A DNA stretch of 64,000 nt from Thermophilibacter provencensis (GTDB lineage: Bacteria > Actinomycetota > Coriobacteriia > Coriobacteriales > Atopobiaceae). Shown piece by piece: positions 16,617 to 25,020 of the stretch. The notes beneath the pieces were generated by a model. It ran no database searches and was not told the DNA's origin. It saw nothing but the letters and a program-made list of their open reading frames with translations. Made by a program: the position numbers and the translations under genes. The DNA lies in NCBI RefSeq assembly GCF_900128445.1, contig NZ_LT671417.1, positions 1,226,769 to 1,290,768 of the forward strand, read 5' to 3'. Numbering within the stretch: the stretch's first letter is position 1; each line of letters begins with the position of its first letter.

Positions 16617-18449
16617 ATGCTGGACCTGAGGCGCGTGCTTAAGAGCAAGCCCAAGCCGCCGGAGGACGTGAGGCTCACGCCGCTCTGGACGCCGTGGGGC
16701 GAGAAGATCGCGGCGGGCGAGGGGGACCTCGAGCCACCGTCCCACCCGCGACCGCTTCTGGCACGCGACGCATGGTCGTCGCTCAACGGCATCTGGGAGT
16801 GCGCCTTCGCCCCCGCGGCGAACTCCGCCTCGGCCTGGAGGGCGGCCCCCGTCCCAGACGGGCCCTGGATGCCCATCCGCGTGCCCTTCTCGCCCGAGGC
16901 GCCGCTTTCCGGCGTGGGCCGCCAGCTCCGCCCGGACGAGCTCCTCTGGTACCGTCGCGTCTTCGACGCTGCGCCGCTTTGCCCCGAAGATCGCCTCATC
17001 CTGCATCTCGACGCTGTCGACTGGGCCTGCGCGGTGTACGTGAACGGCGTCCGCGTGGCCGAGCACACGGGCGGTTACCTGCCCTTCTCCGCAGACGTCA
17101 CGGACGCGCTGCGCGCCGGCGAGAAGAACGAGCTCCTCGCGTGCGTCCACGACCCGTCCGATGCCGGCACGCAGCTCCGCGGCAAGCAGCGCCTCGCGCG
17201 GGGCGGCATCTGGTACACGGCCCAGAGCGGCATATGGCGCGACGTCTGGTACGAGGTCGTTCCCGCCGCGCACGTGACGACGCTCGCCTCGGACGCGCGT
17301 CCTGCCGACGGCCGGGTCCTGCTCGCCGTCGGCGTGGTGGGGGAGGGGGCGGTGACGGCCCGCATCCTGGACGGGGGCTCGGAGGTCGCCCGTGCGTCGG
17401 CGCCCGCCCGCGACGGTCGCTGCGAGCTCGCCCTCGACGTTCCCGCCCCGCGCCTCTGGAGCCCCGCCGACCCGCACCTCTACGACGTCGAGGTCTCCTT
17501 CGGCGCCGACCGCGTCCGCAGCTACTGCGCCTTCCGCTCGGTTGAGGTGCGCGCGGATGCGCGCGGCGTCCCTCGCGTGCACCTCAACGGCGAGCCCCTC
17601 TTCCTGCGCGGCGTGCTCGACCAGGGCTACTGGCCGGACGGCCTCATGACGCCACCCTCGGAGGCGGCCCTTGAGCATGACGTCCGCGCGGCCCGCGAGC
17701 TGGGCTTCAATCTGCTGCGCATGCACATCAAGGTCGAGCAGCCGCGCTTCTATGCGCTGTGCGACCGGCTTGGCATGCTCGTCTGGCAGGACATGGTCTC
17801 CGGCGGCGGACCCTACAGCGCGCTTCACACGAGCTACGTGCCCACGCTCCTGCGCGCGAGCTGGACGCGTCGCACCGACGAGGGGCCGCGCGCCCGCCGG
17901 CGCCTCTCCGCGGCGGACCCGGCCTACCGCCGCGAGTGGCTTGACGCCTGCTCCGGCACGGTGGGCCTGCTCGCCGGCCACCCCAGCGTGGTCGGCTGGA
18001 CGCTCTTCAACGAGGGCTGGGGACAGTTTGACGCGCGCGCCGCGTGCGACGCCGTGCGCGCCCTCGACCCCACGCGTCCCGTGAGCGCCACGAGCGGCTG
18101 GTACGACCGCGCCTGCGGCGACCTCTTCAGCGTGCACAACTACTTCCGCCCGCTCGAGGTCTGGCCCGACCGCGCACGTCCCCCGCGCGCCTTCGTGGTC
18201 TCCGAGTTCGGCGGCGTGAGCTGGGCCGTCCCCGGGCACGTCTCGCTGGGGACGTCATACGGCTACGAGGCGGCCTCCGGGGCGGCCGACTTCGCGCGCG
18301 AGGTGCGCGGGCTCATCTCCCGGGCTGACGCGCTTGAGGCAGAGGGCCTCGCCGGCTACGTCTATACGCAGCTCTCGGACGTGGAGGAGGAGACCAACGG
18401 CCTTCTCACCTACGACCGCCGCGTGAACAAGCTCCTCGCCGCAACCTGA
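16617..18449 (+). CDS. glycoside hydrolase family 2 (beta-galactosidase/glucuronidase-like)
   Basis: 610 aa from ATG 16617, with AAAGGGG 7 nt upstream (an in-frame GTG at 16596 is less likely). Domain order is that of GH2: a jelly-roll sugar-binding domain (about 45-215, YRRVFDAAPLCPEDRLILHL, YVNGVRVAEHTGGYLPF), an Ig-like sandwich (about 215-300), then a TIM barrel (about 305-600). The acid/base Glu is in TLFNEGWGQF (about residue 464) and the nucleophile Glu in VVSEFGGVSW (about 528). No signal peptide, so cytoplasmic. Substrate cannot be read from the sequence. The stop codon is part of a dispersed repeat. Confidence 0.88.
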   Translation: MLDLRRVLKSKPKPPEDVRLTPLWTPWGEKIAAGEGDLEPPSHPRPLLARDAWSSLNGIWECAFAPAANSASAWRAAPVPDGPWMPIRVPFSPEAPLSGVGRQLRPDELLWYRRVFDAAPLCPEDRLILHLDAVDWACAVYVNGVRVAEHTGGYLPFSADVTDALRAGEKNELLACVHDPSDAGTQLRGKQRLARGGIWYTAQSGIWRDVWYEVVPAAHVTTLASDARPADGRVLLAVGVVGEGAVTARILDGGSEVARASAPARDGRCELALDVPAPRLWSPADPHLYDVEVSFGADRVRSYCAFRSVEVRADARGVPRVHLNGEPLFLRGVLDQGYWPDGLMTPPSEAALEHDVRAARELGFNLLRMHIKVEQPRFYALCDRLGMLVWQDMVSGGGPYSALHTSYVPTLLRASWTRRTDEGPRARRRLSAADPAYRREWLDACSGTVGLLAGHPSVVGWTLFNEGWGQFDARAACDAVRALDPTRPVSATSGWYDRACGDLFSVHNYFRPLEVWPDRARPPRAFVVSEFGGVSWAVPGHVSLGTSYGYEAASGAADFAREVRGLISRADALEAEGLAGYVYTQLSDVEEETNGLLTYDRRVNKLLAAT

Positions 18450-18473
18450 CAAAGGTGACAGGGTCATCTGTCA
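18447..18473. repeat. TGACAAAGG palindromic repeat, single unit
   Basis: One unit of the TGACAAAGGTGACAGGG ... TGTCA family. Its first three bases are the stop codon of the GH2 gene. Confidence 0.75.
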
Positions 18474-18522
18474 TAATCGCGCGCCATGCTTTTTGGTGAC
18501 CAAGACGACGAGAGGGGAAGCC

Positions 18523-19146
18523 ATGAAGGTATTGATGGTAAACGGGAGCCCGCACGAGCACGGCTGCACGGACCGCGCGCTCCAGGAGGTGGCGGGCGCA
18601 CTCGAGGCCGAGGGCATGCAGACAGAGATCTTCTGGATCGGCCCGCGCCCGGTGGGCGGGTGCACGGCCTGCGGCGCGTGCGGGAAGCTCGGCCGCTGCG
18701 CCTTCGGGGACGGCGGCGTCAACGAGTTTGCGGCCAAGGCCGCCGATGCCGACGGGTTCGTCTTCGGCGCGCCGACGCACTACGCGCACGCCGGGGCGTC
18801 GCTGCTCGGCTTCATGGACCGGCTCTTCTACTCGGCGGGCGCGGCGTTTGCCCATAAGCCCGCCGCCGCGGTCACCTCTGCCCGACGCGCCGGCACCACC
18901 ACGGCGCTTGCGGACATAGAGAAGTTCTTCACCATCTCGCAGATGCCCATTGTGAGCAGCCGCTACTGGAACATGGTCCACGGCAACAGCGCCGAGGAGG
19001 CCTCGCAGGACGCCGAGGGCCTCTGGACCATGCGCCAGCTCGGACGCAACATGGCATGGCTGCTGAGGTGCATCGAGGCCGGCCGCGAGGCAGGCGTCCC
19101 CGCGCCGGCGGGCGAGCCCGGCGTGCGGACGAACTTCATCCGCTAG
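18523..19146 (+). CDS. NADPH-dependent FMN reductase / iron-sulfur flavoprotein-like
   Basis: 207 aa from ATG 18523, after AGGGGAAGCC. Flavodoxin-like fold: MVNGSPHEHGCTDRAL binds the FMN phosphate and FGAPTHYAHAGASLLGFMDR lies near the isoalloxazine. The motif GGCTACGACGKLGRC (about residues 46-60) is the Cys pattern found in the iron-sulfur flavoprotein and related reductase families. It probably transfers electrons to FMN-bound substrates in the cytoplasm; the natural substrate is unknown. It stands alone, after the GH2 gene. Confidence 0.82.
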   Translation: MKVLMVNGSPHEHGCTDRALQEVAGALEAEGMQTEIFWIGPRPVGGCTACGACGKLGRCAFGDGGVNEFAAKAADADGFVFGAPTHYAHAGASLLGFMDRLFYSAGAAFAHKPAAAVTSARRAGTTTALADIEKFFTISQMPIVSSRYWNMVHGNSAEEASQDAEGLWTMRQLGRNMAWLLRCIEAGREAGVPAPAGEPGVRTNFIR

Positions 19147-19150
19147 GCGC

Positions 19151-19185
19151 GGCGCGCTCACGCCGCGAGGGGGTGGGAGCGCGCC
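19151..19185 (+). terminator. GC-rich hairpin after the flavoprotein gene
   Basis: GGCGCGCTC (19151-19159) pairs with GAGCGCGCC (19177-19185), 5 bp after the stop codon. No U tract. Confidence 0.35.
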
Positions 19186-19204
19186 CTGAGCGCCCTCGTC
19201 CGTT

Positions 19205-19321
19205 TGTAGTGTATTTCATCGCGGGGCCCCAGAGTATAAAACGGTTCACAATCTGATTAATCGCAGGTAGATGGGCCGTGCAAAAAGTAGTGTACTTCGA
19301 GTTCGTTGAGGGAAGTACACT
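19205..19321. repeat. TGTAGTGTACTTC repeat element, copy 1
   Basis: Two direct sites, TGTAGTGTATTTC (19205) and AGTAGTGTACTTC (19286), about 81 bp apart, are followed by an inverted site GAAGTACACT (19312-19321). The interior has GCGGGGCCCCAGAG and an AT-rich stretch. The 343-bp gap between the flavoprotein gene and tmk (19147-19489) holds only this element and the hairpin before it; no convincing gene. Confidence 0.7.
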
Positions 19322-19489
19322 CAAAGCGGAGCCTCTCGCGCTGAGGGGCGCTCGAGGGCCGTTCCGGGACCCCAAAGGGGGCAAAACGGCCGGACAGGCG
19401 CTCCGCGCGTGGTTTTCTCGCGGCCCGAGCGGGGCGCAACCTCCGAGGCGCTACCATGGAAAGGCTAGGCAACCGAGGAGGGGAGGCGC

Positions 19490-20107
19490 ATGGCGCGGGG
19501 CATCTTCATCACGCTCGAGGGGGCTGACGGCAGCGGAAAGTCGACGCAGGCAGAGCTGCTGGCGGAGGTCCTTCTTGCCCGCGGGCGAGAGGTCGTGCGC
19601 CTGCGCGAGCCGGGTGGCACCCCCATCTCCGAGAAGATTCGCGCGCTCCTCCTGGACCCGGCGAATGCCGAGATGTCCCCGGAGTGCGAGCTCCTGCTCT
19701 ACGAGGCCAGCCGCGCGCAGCTCACGCGCCAGGTGATTGAGCCGGCGCTCGCACGCGGCGCCGTCGTCCTGTGCGACCGCTACTACGACTCCACCTATGC
19801 CTACCAGGCCGGAGGCCGCGGGCTGGACGAGACGCTCGTCCGCCAGGCCAACGTCCTCGGCAGCTGCGGGCGCGTGCCCGACCGCACGCTCGTGCTCGAC
19901 CTCGACCCTGCGCTCGGCTACGCGCGCGCCACGGCCGCCGGCGCCGACCGCATGGAGGCCGAAGGCCTTGCCTTCCAGGAGCGCGTCCGCGCGGCCTACC
20001 TGCGCCTTGCGTTCGAGGAGCCGGCGCGCGTGCGCGTGGTGGACGCCGCGGGCGAGAAGGACGCCGTCACGGCCCGCCTCATCGCCGCGCTCGAGGACCT
20101 GCTGTGA
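19490..20107 (+). CDS. tmk: thymidylate kinase
   Basis: 205 aa, ATG 19490, SD GAGGGGAGG. P-loop EGADGSGKSTQAELL at residues 9-23, the DR(Y/F) motif as LCDRYYDSTYAYQ (about 92-104), and the lid/LID region near ADRMEAEGLAFQERV. It phosphorylates dTMP to dTDP with ATP. First gene of the tmk-holB-ricT cluster; the stop overlaps the GTG of holB by 4 bp, so the two are translationally coupled. Confidence 0.95.
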   Translation: MARGIFITLEGADGSGKSTQAELLAEVLLARGREVVRLREPGGTPISEKIRALLLDPANAEMSPECELLLYEASRAQLTRQVIEPALARGAVVLCDRYYDSTYAYQAGGRGLDETLVRQANVLGSCGRVPDRTLVLDLDPALGYARATAAGADRMEAEGLAFQERVRAAYLRLAFEEPARVRVVDAAGEKDAVTARLIAALEDLL

Positions 20108-21267
20108 GCGCCGCACCCGCACAAGGCGCTGCCGCGCCCCCTCCCGCCGCGCTCGACGCCCTCGCCGACCAGCCGCGCGTGCGCGACCTGCTTGCCACCG
20201 CGGTGGCGGAGGGCCGCCTCTCCCACGCCTACCTCTTCGTGGGTGCGCCCGGCTCCGGCAAGCACGAGGCGGCCGAGGCGCTCGCCGAGTGCGTGATCTG
20301 CCCCCATGGCGGGGACGCCGCCTGCGACGAGTGCCGCCGTGTGCGCCATCGCACGCACCCGGACGTCCGCTGGCTCAGGCCGGGGAGCGCCACGGGCTAC
20401 CTCGTGGCCCAGGTCCGCGAGGTCATCGAGGACGCGAGCCTCGCCCCCGTGCGTGCCCGAGCAAAGGTCTACGTGCTCGAGCGCGCCGAGCTCCTGCGCG
20501 GAACGGCGGCAAACGCACTGCTCAAGACCCTCGAGGAGCCGCCCGAGGGCGTGATGTTCGTGCTTTGCGCCCGCACGACGGCCTCGATGCTCCCCACCAT
20601 CGTCTCGCGCTGCCAGCAGGTGCCCTTCCGCGCGGTCTCGCCGGACGAGGGCGTGGACGCCGTCATGCGCTCCTGCGCCGCCACGCGCGAGGAGGCTCGC
20701 GTGGCACTCGCCGTGGCGGGCACGCCCGCGCGCGCGACGGAGTTCTTGCAATCGACGGCCCGCCGTCAGGTGCGTCGCCTCGTGGTGAGCACGCTCGACG
20801 CGCTTGCCCGCGACGACTCGTGGGACGTGCTCCTGGCTGCTCGCGAGCTCGTGGCCGCGGTGGCCGTGCCGCTTGCCGACGTCAAGGAGGCCCAGGAGGC
20901 CGCCCTCCAGGAGACCCAGGACTTCCTCACCGCCGCCGCGCTCAAGCAGGTGGAGGACGCCAACAAGCGCGAGCTCACTGCGCGGGAGCGTTCGGGTATG
21001 ATGGAGGCCCTAACCGCGGCCGAGTCCGTCCTGCGCGACGTGCTCCTCCGCTGCGAGGGGGTCGGCCAGCCCATCGTCAACGAGGACGCGGCCGCCACCG
21101 TGGACCGCATCGCCGCCGGCTGCGACACCGCCGGCGCGCTCAGGGCGCTCGGGGCCGTGGCGCGCGCCGCGGACGACCTCGCCCACAACGTATCGCCGCA
21201 GCTGACCCTCGAGGTCATGCTGCTTTCCGTCAAGGAGGCACTCGCATGCCCACCGTCATCCCGGTGA
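20104..21267 (+). CDS. holB: DNA polymerase III delta' subunit
   Basis: 387 aa from GTG 20104, inside the tmk stop. AAA+ clamp-loader fold: FVGAPGSGKHEAAEALAECV is the P-loop with Lys kept but no Ser/Thr after it (GKH), as is common in non-hydrolysing delta' subunits. The zinc-binding set is reduced to CVICPHGGDAACDECRRV. ANALLKTLEEPPEGVMFVLC and TIVSRCQ(Q/R) are diagnostic. It forms part of the clamp loader that opens the sliding clamp. Ends 22 nt inside ricT. Confidence 0.92.
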   Translation: MSAAPAQGAAAPPPAALDALADQPRVRDLLATAVAEGRLSHAYLFVGAPGSGKHEAAEALAECVICPHGGDAACDECRRVRHRTHPDVRWLRPGSATGYLVAQVREVIEDASLAPVRARAKVYVLERAELLRGTAANALLKTLEEPPEGVMFVLCARTTASMLPTIVSRCQQVPFRAVSPDEGVDAVMRSCAATREEARVALAVAGTPARATEFLQSTARRQVRRLVVSTLDALARDDSWDVLLAARELVAAVAVPLADVKEAQEAALQETQDFLTAAALKQVEDANKRELTARERSGMMEALTAAESVLRDVLLRCEGVGQPIVNEDAAATVDRIAAGCDTAGALRALGAVARAADDLAHNVSPQLTLEVMLLSVKEALACPPSSR

Positions 21268-22763
21268 AGTTCACCTATGCCGCCCGCGACCTCTGGTTCA
21301 GCCCGGCCGGCACCGGCGCCCAGGAGGGCGACCACGTCATCTGCCAGACCGAGCGCGGCCGCGAGATCGGCCTCGCCACCGCGGACGCCCGCGAGGTGAG
21401 CGAGGAGGAGCTCGCCGCCACGATCGGCCACGCCACCCTGCGCGACGTGGTGCGCATCGCCACCGAGGACGACCTCGCGCGCGCCGAGCGCCTAGCCCGG
21501 CGCGGCGAGGACTCCATGCCCGCCTTCCGCCGCCACGTCAAGGAGTCCGGGCTGGACATGAAGCCCGTGGGAGTGGAGTACCTCTTCGACGGAGAGAAGG
21601 CCGTCTGCTACTTTGCCGCCGAGGAGCGCGTGGACTTCCGCCAGCTCGTGCGCGACCTCTCGCGCGAGTTCCACGTCCGGATTGACATGCGTCAGATTGG
21701 CGTGCGCGAGGAGGCCGCCATCGTGGGCGGCTACGGCCACTGCGGCCAAGAGCTCTGCTGCCGCCGCTTTGCCACGGGCTTCGACCCGGTCTCCATCCGC
21801 ATGGCCAAGGAGCAGGACCTGCCCCTCAACTCCACCAAGATCTCAGGCGCGTGCGGCCGCCTCATGTGCTGCCTGCGCTACGAGTTCGAGGCGTACCGCG
21901 ACTTCAAGGGGCGCGCGCCCAAGCGCAACGCCGTGATTGACACCCCGCTCGGCAAGGGCAAGATCGTGGAGTACGACACGCCCAAGGAGCAGATCGTCCT
22001 GCGCCTGGAGAGCGGCAAGCAGATCCGCGTGGCGCTTGCGGACATGACGGCCTCCGAGGCCGCGCACAAGAAGAGCGAGGAGCTCGGCTGCCCGTGCCGC
22101 CCGGACACCGTCACGCGCGAGGTTCTGGACCGCCTGGAGTCCCCGGACGTGCAGATGGCCCTCGCCGAGCTTGACCGAAAGATGGGTGTGCTGCCCGAGC
22201 AGGGGCCGGACGCCTCTGACATCTTCGTCGAGCCCAAGCGCAAGCGCCGCCGGCCCTCCAACGGGGCCCCGGCCGGAGAGAAGGGCCCGCAGGGCGATAA
22301 GAACGCGCGGCGCGAGGCCTCAGGCGCCCCCTCCGGTGACGAGGCGCCCGCGCGCCGGCGCCGCAAGCGCCGCCCGGGCGATGGTGGGGGAGCGGCGGCC
22401 CCGGCCCCCGCGCACATGGCGCCCGAGGCGGGGGCGGGCTCTGCGCCCGCGCGCCGTCGCCGTCACCACCAGGCGGCGGAGGGCGCCGCGGAGGCGGGTG
22501 CTTCCGCAGGCGGCCAGCAGCCCGTCAAGCGCACCCGCCGGCCCGGCGACAAGGGCGGCCAGGCCGAGAAGGGCTCGCAGCCGCGCGGCATGCAGCCCTC
22601 GCGCAAGAAGCGCGCCCAGCAGCAGGGCAAGGCCGGCGAGCAGCACGGGCCGCAGGCCGCGCGCCCGCAGGGGGGCGATGACGCCTCCAAGCCGCGTCGC
22701 CGCCGTCGCCGCGGCGGTCGCGGGCGCGGTGGCGCCGGCGCCGACGGCGGCGCGCCCGCGTAG
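21246..22763 (+). CDS. ricT: PSP1 domain protein RicT (YaaT) with a long basic tail
   Basis: 505 aa from ATG 21246, SD AAGGAGG, overlapping holB by 22 nt. Residues 1-290 form the PSP1/RicT core with the conserved cysteines GYGHCGQELCCRRF and KISGACGRLMCCLRYEFE, which in the Bacillus Y-complex hold an iron-sulfur cluster and help RNase Y mature transcripts. The holB-ricT order matches Bacillus. Residues 330-505 are disordered, rich in Lys/Arg/Gly/Ala/Gln, ending in KPRRRRRRGGRGRGG, and are absent from Bacillus RicT. The tail resembles RNA-binding RGG/poly-Arg tails; that role is inference. Confidence 0.9.
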   Translation: MPTVIPVKFTYAARDLWFSPAGTGAQEGDHVICQTERGREIGLATADAREVSEEELAATIGHATLRDVVRIATEDDLARAERLARRGEDSMPAFRRHVKESGLDMKPVGVEYLFDGEKAVCYFAAEERVDFRQLVRDLSREFHVRIDMRQIGVREEAAIVGGYGHCGQELCCRRFATGFDPVSIRMAKEQDLPLNSTKISGACGRLMCCLRYEFEAYRDFKGRAPKRNAVIDTPLGKGKIVEYDTPKEQIVLRLESGKQIRVALADMTASEAAHKKSEELGCPCRPDTVTREVLDRLESPDVQMALAELDRKMGVLPEQGPDASDIFVEPKRKRRRPSNGAPAGEKGPQGDKNARREASGAPSGDEAPARRRRKRRPGDGGGAAAPAPAHMAPEAGAGSAPARRRRHHQAAEGAAEAGASAGGQQPVKRTRRPGDKGGQAEKGSQPRGMQPSRKKRAQQQGKAGEQHGPQAARPQGGDDASKPRRRRRRGGRGRGGAGADGGAPA

Positions 22764-22771
22764 AGTTGCCG

Positions 22772-22892
22772 AACTTCTGTACATTGCGGGGCCCCGAGCG
22801 CAGATGCACTCGGGGCCCCATCGCGTTTTCGCAGGTAACGGGCTTGCAGGTTCTTCTCGCCCCGTCGAGCTGTGGCGCAATGTACAGAAGTT
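22772..22892. repeat. AACTTCTGTACATTGC inverted repeat element
   Basis: Arms 22772-22787 and 22877-22892 are exact reverse complements. Inside is a GGGGCCCCGAG / CTCGGGGCCCC hairpin; GCGGGGCCCC is shared with the element at 19205. Located 8 bp after the ricT stop. The same AACTTCTGTACAT motif sits at the centre of the inverted duplication at 25074. Confidence 0.75.
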
Positions 22893-22981
22893 TAGGCACT
22901 GTCTGTCGCGTCGCCGCATCCCATGAGCAGCAGCGACGTGGCGAGCGCAGTCCTGAGGAGCCTCATCAGGACCTCCGCCCC

Positions 22982-23434
22982 CTATATGAGCCTGAGCATC
23001 AAGAGCACAACAATAAGCAGCGGAAGTGCCCAGACAGCTCCGAAGAAGCCGGGGAGCATGTCGCGGTGCTCCTCCTGCACCGACGGGTCGAGGCGCAGCT
23101 GGTCTATGAAAAAGAGAACGAGGCTCGCCGCCCAGAGCCCGCAGAAGCCGATTCCCAGCCAGAAAGGCGCTTGGTAGCTCCAGGAGAGCGCGTGCGCGAT
23201 TCCGTACGTCACGCTAAACGCGAGCGGGGCCAGGATGAGGTTGATGAGGGAGGCGTCTCGCACGAGCCGGTTGACTCCCGGATGGTTCTTGCGGGCGGAG
23301 AGCTCCCACAGGAGCACGCCCACGAGGAGGGGGAGGCCATAGAAGGGGGAGAGGACTACGACGACGCCAAAGAAGCTCGACACGAGCTCAAGCGGGCTGG
23401 GGCACGTCTCTGGCGAGAGACTGGAGGGGAACAT
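22982..23434 (-). CDS. small integral membrane protein, function unknown
   Basis: 150 aa from ATG 23434, with AAGGAGGCCCC upstream. Four hydrophobic segments: around residues 18-42, 68-86, 92-112 and 128-149. The loop HPGVNRLVRDASLINLILAP and the final pair of helices suggest a DUF4870- or DUF805-like small membrane protein, but I do not assign a family. Its leader (AAGGAGGCCCC then ATG) is identical to that of the transglutaminase gene at 27719. It ends near two plus-strand repeats and lies 78 bp downstream of the LuxR/PASTA gene on the same strand, so the two may be co-transcribed. Confidence 0.72.
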   Translation of the reverse strand: MFPSSLSPETCPSPLELVSSFFGVVVVLSPFYGLPLLVGVLLWELSARKNHPGVNRLVRDASLINLILAPLAFSVTYGIAHALSWSYQAPFWLGIGFCGLWAASLVLFFIDQLRLDPSVQEEHRDMLPGFFGAVWALPLLIVVLLMLRLI

Positions 23435-23512
23435 GGGGCCTCCTTGGGGCTGGACCTGGAGCGAGCGCGGGCCAAATGAGGAGCTGATGCGACCAGCTGA
23501 GCAATCTGATGG

Positions 23513-24796
23513 CTAGTTGCCCTCAGAATCTACGGTGTGGGCTGTCCCTTCAACAGGACCCGAGTACTCTACGCGGATAGTAGTTCCAACAGGGACGCTC
23601 TCTCCGGGCTGAATTGAGGTTGAGAGTACAGTCGGAGTGTCCCATCCGGCCCGATCAGAAAGCTCCCACCCGTCGACGCGTGGACTCGGAATAAGCCCTG
23701 AAAGCGTGATAACACTGCTTGCTTCCACAGGGCCCATACCTATGACGTTTGGCATAATGACCTCATCTGCCACCGTGAGCTCAATGAGCGTGTCGGGTGT
23801 AACCCAGGCGCCTGGCGCGGGAGAAACGCCAATGACCCTGTTGTTTTCAAAACCTACTCCGTTGCCGACGGCTGAGACGTTGGTGAAGCCTGCTGCGGCA
23901 AGCTTGGATCGCGCTTGCTGCTCAGAGTGGTTGGTCGTTAGTTCGAGCGGTATCTGCAAGACTCCCGTTACGGTGACGATGACCTCCGCCTTCCAGGGGA
24001 TTGCATCGTATTCATGACGCAGGGCGCCGTTGGGGTCGAGAACCCCTAAGACATTCTTTGTGCGTAGCTCATGGGTGGATTGGTTGATGACTGTTCCCGC
24101 TGCTCCACGTGCCGATCCCTGGCGAACGATGGGAAGAAAGTCCGCCTCGACGAGCGCCTCCCACGCCTGCTGCAGGTCCATGCCCACGACGTTGGGCGCC
24201 TCGCCGAACTCGGTCTCCACCACGGCGGGCGGCCGCGAGCCGAGATGCGATGCCGCCGTCACCGCTACGGCGATGACCATCGCCGCCGCCAGGAACGCGG
24301 CCGCGAGGCGCGCGGCGCGCCGGCGGCGCGGGGCGGCGTCCTCGCGCTCGAGGAGGTCGGCGAGCTCCTCGCGGGAGTGCACGCCGAGCATCCGGTAGCC
24401 CGTCGCGCGGGCGGCGCGCACGGTGCCCTCCGCCAGGTGGAGCTCGTCGGCGATCTGCGCGGTTGAGCGCCCGGAGCAAGCGAGCGAGAGCACGGACGCC
24501 TGCGTCTCGGAGAGCCCGTGGGAACGAAGCGCGGGCCGCCAGTCCCTCTCGCCCGCGTTCTTGTCGGCGCTCTTCTCGGCGTACTTTCTGACAAGCTCGG
24601 CGGCGCCGCTGACGCCGAGCTTCTGGTACGCGCGCTGACGGAGGCTCCCCACGGTGGAGGCGCTGATACCCATCTCGCGCGCGGCGGCCGCCGCCGTCAT
24701 GCCGGCGAGCGCCGAGCGCGCCGCGTCGGCCTCGCGCTCGGTGAGCCCGCGCTCGCGGAAGTCCCGCTCCGCCTCGTGCGACGCCGTGGGAATCAT
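23513..24796 (-). CDS. tandem LuxR-type HTH, one membrane helix, three PASTA-like domains
   Basis: 427 aa from ATG 24796 (SD GGAGAGGAGG). Residues about 15-65 (GLTEREADAARSALAGMT ... GISASTVGSLRQRAYQKLG) and about 90-140 (GLSETQASVLSLACSGRSTA, LHLAEGTVRAARATGYRMLG) are two LuxR/GerE helix-turn-helix domains. A basic stretch RRRRAARLAAAFLAAAMVIA leads into one membrane helix (about 158-182). Outside follow three PASTA-like repeats starting at APNVVGMDLQQAWEALV, IPLELTTNHSEQQARSKLAA and MPNVIGMGPVEASSVIT. PASTA domains usually bind muropeptides on kinases or penicillin-binding proteins. This suggests a one-component envelope sensor that binds DNA from the membrane. Its upstream region has been replaced by the inverted duplication. 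Confidence 0.82.
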   Translation of the reverse strand: MIPTASHEAERDFRERGLTEREADAARSALAGMTAAAAAREMGISASTVGSLRQRAYQKLGVSGAAELVRKYAEKSADKNAGERDWRPALRSHGLSETQASVLSLACSGRSTAQIADELHLAEGTVRAARATGYRMLGVHSREELADLLEREDAAPRRRRAARLAAAFLAAAMVIAVAVTAASHLGSRPPAVVETEFGEAPNVVGMDLQQAWEALVEADFLPIVRQGSARGAAGTVINQSTHELRTKNVLGVLDPNGALRHEYDAIPWKAEVIVTVTGVLQIPLELTTNHSEQQARSKLAAAGFTNVSAVGNGVGFENNRVIGVSPAPGAWVTPDTLIELTVADEVIMPNVIGMGPVEASSVITLSGLIPSPRVDGWELSDRAGWDTPTVLSTSIQPGESVPVGTTIRVEYSGPVEGTAHTVDSEGN

Positions 24797-24837
24797 GCCG
24801 CCTCCTCTCCGCAGCCGATTACCGGAAGCGTACACGA

Positions 24838-25020
24838 GCGCGCGACGACTTCTCCGAGCTGCCGGAGCGCCTCGCGCGCCGCATGTTCGCCAACCCGGAG
24901 CTGCTGCCGCTCGCCGTCCTTATTGACGCGCGAGCGGAGACGCCCGTGGGGCTCTTTGCGCGCGGCGGCTACGCCGTGGGCACCGTGGAGCTCGTCCTGC
25001 GCCTCGCCGCACTGGCGTAG
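24838..25020 (+). pseudogene. inverted copy of the 3' end of the transglutaminase gene
   Basis: The last 60 codons of the gene at 25134-27719, including its stop codon, are repeated here in opposite orientation with no difference that I can see. It has no start or promoter of its own and sits where the promoter of the LuxR/PASTA gene would be. Confidence 0.9.

Noticed and set aside
19278-19736. 152-codon open frame before and within tmk
   Set aside because: It starts in a repeat element and overlaps tmk in another frame; no domain.
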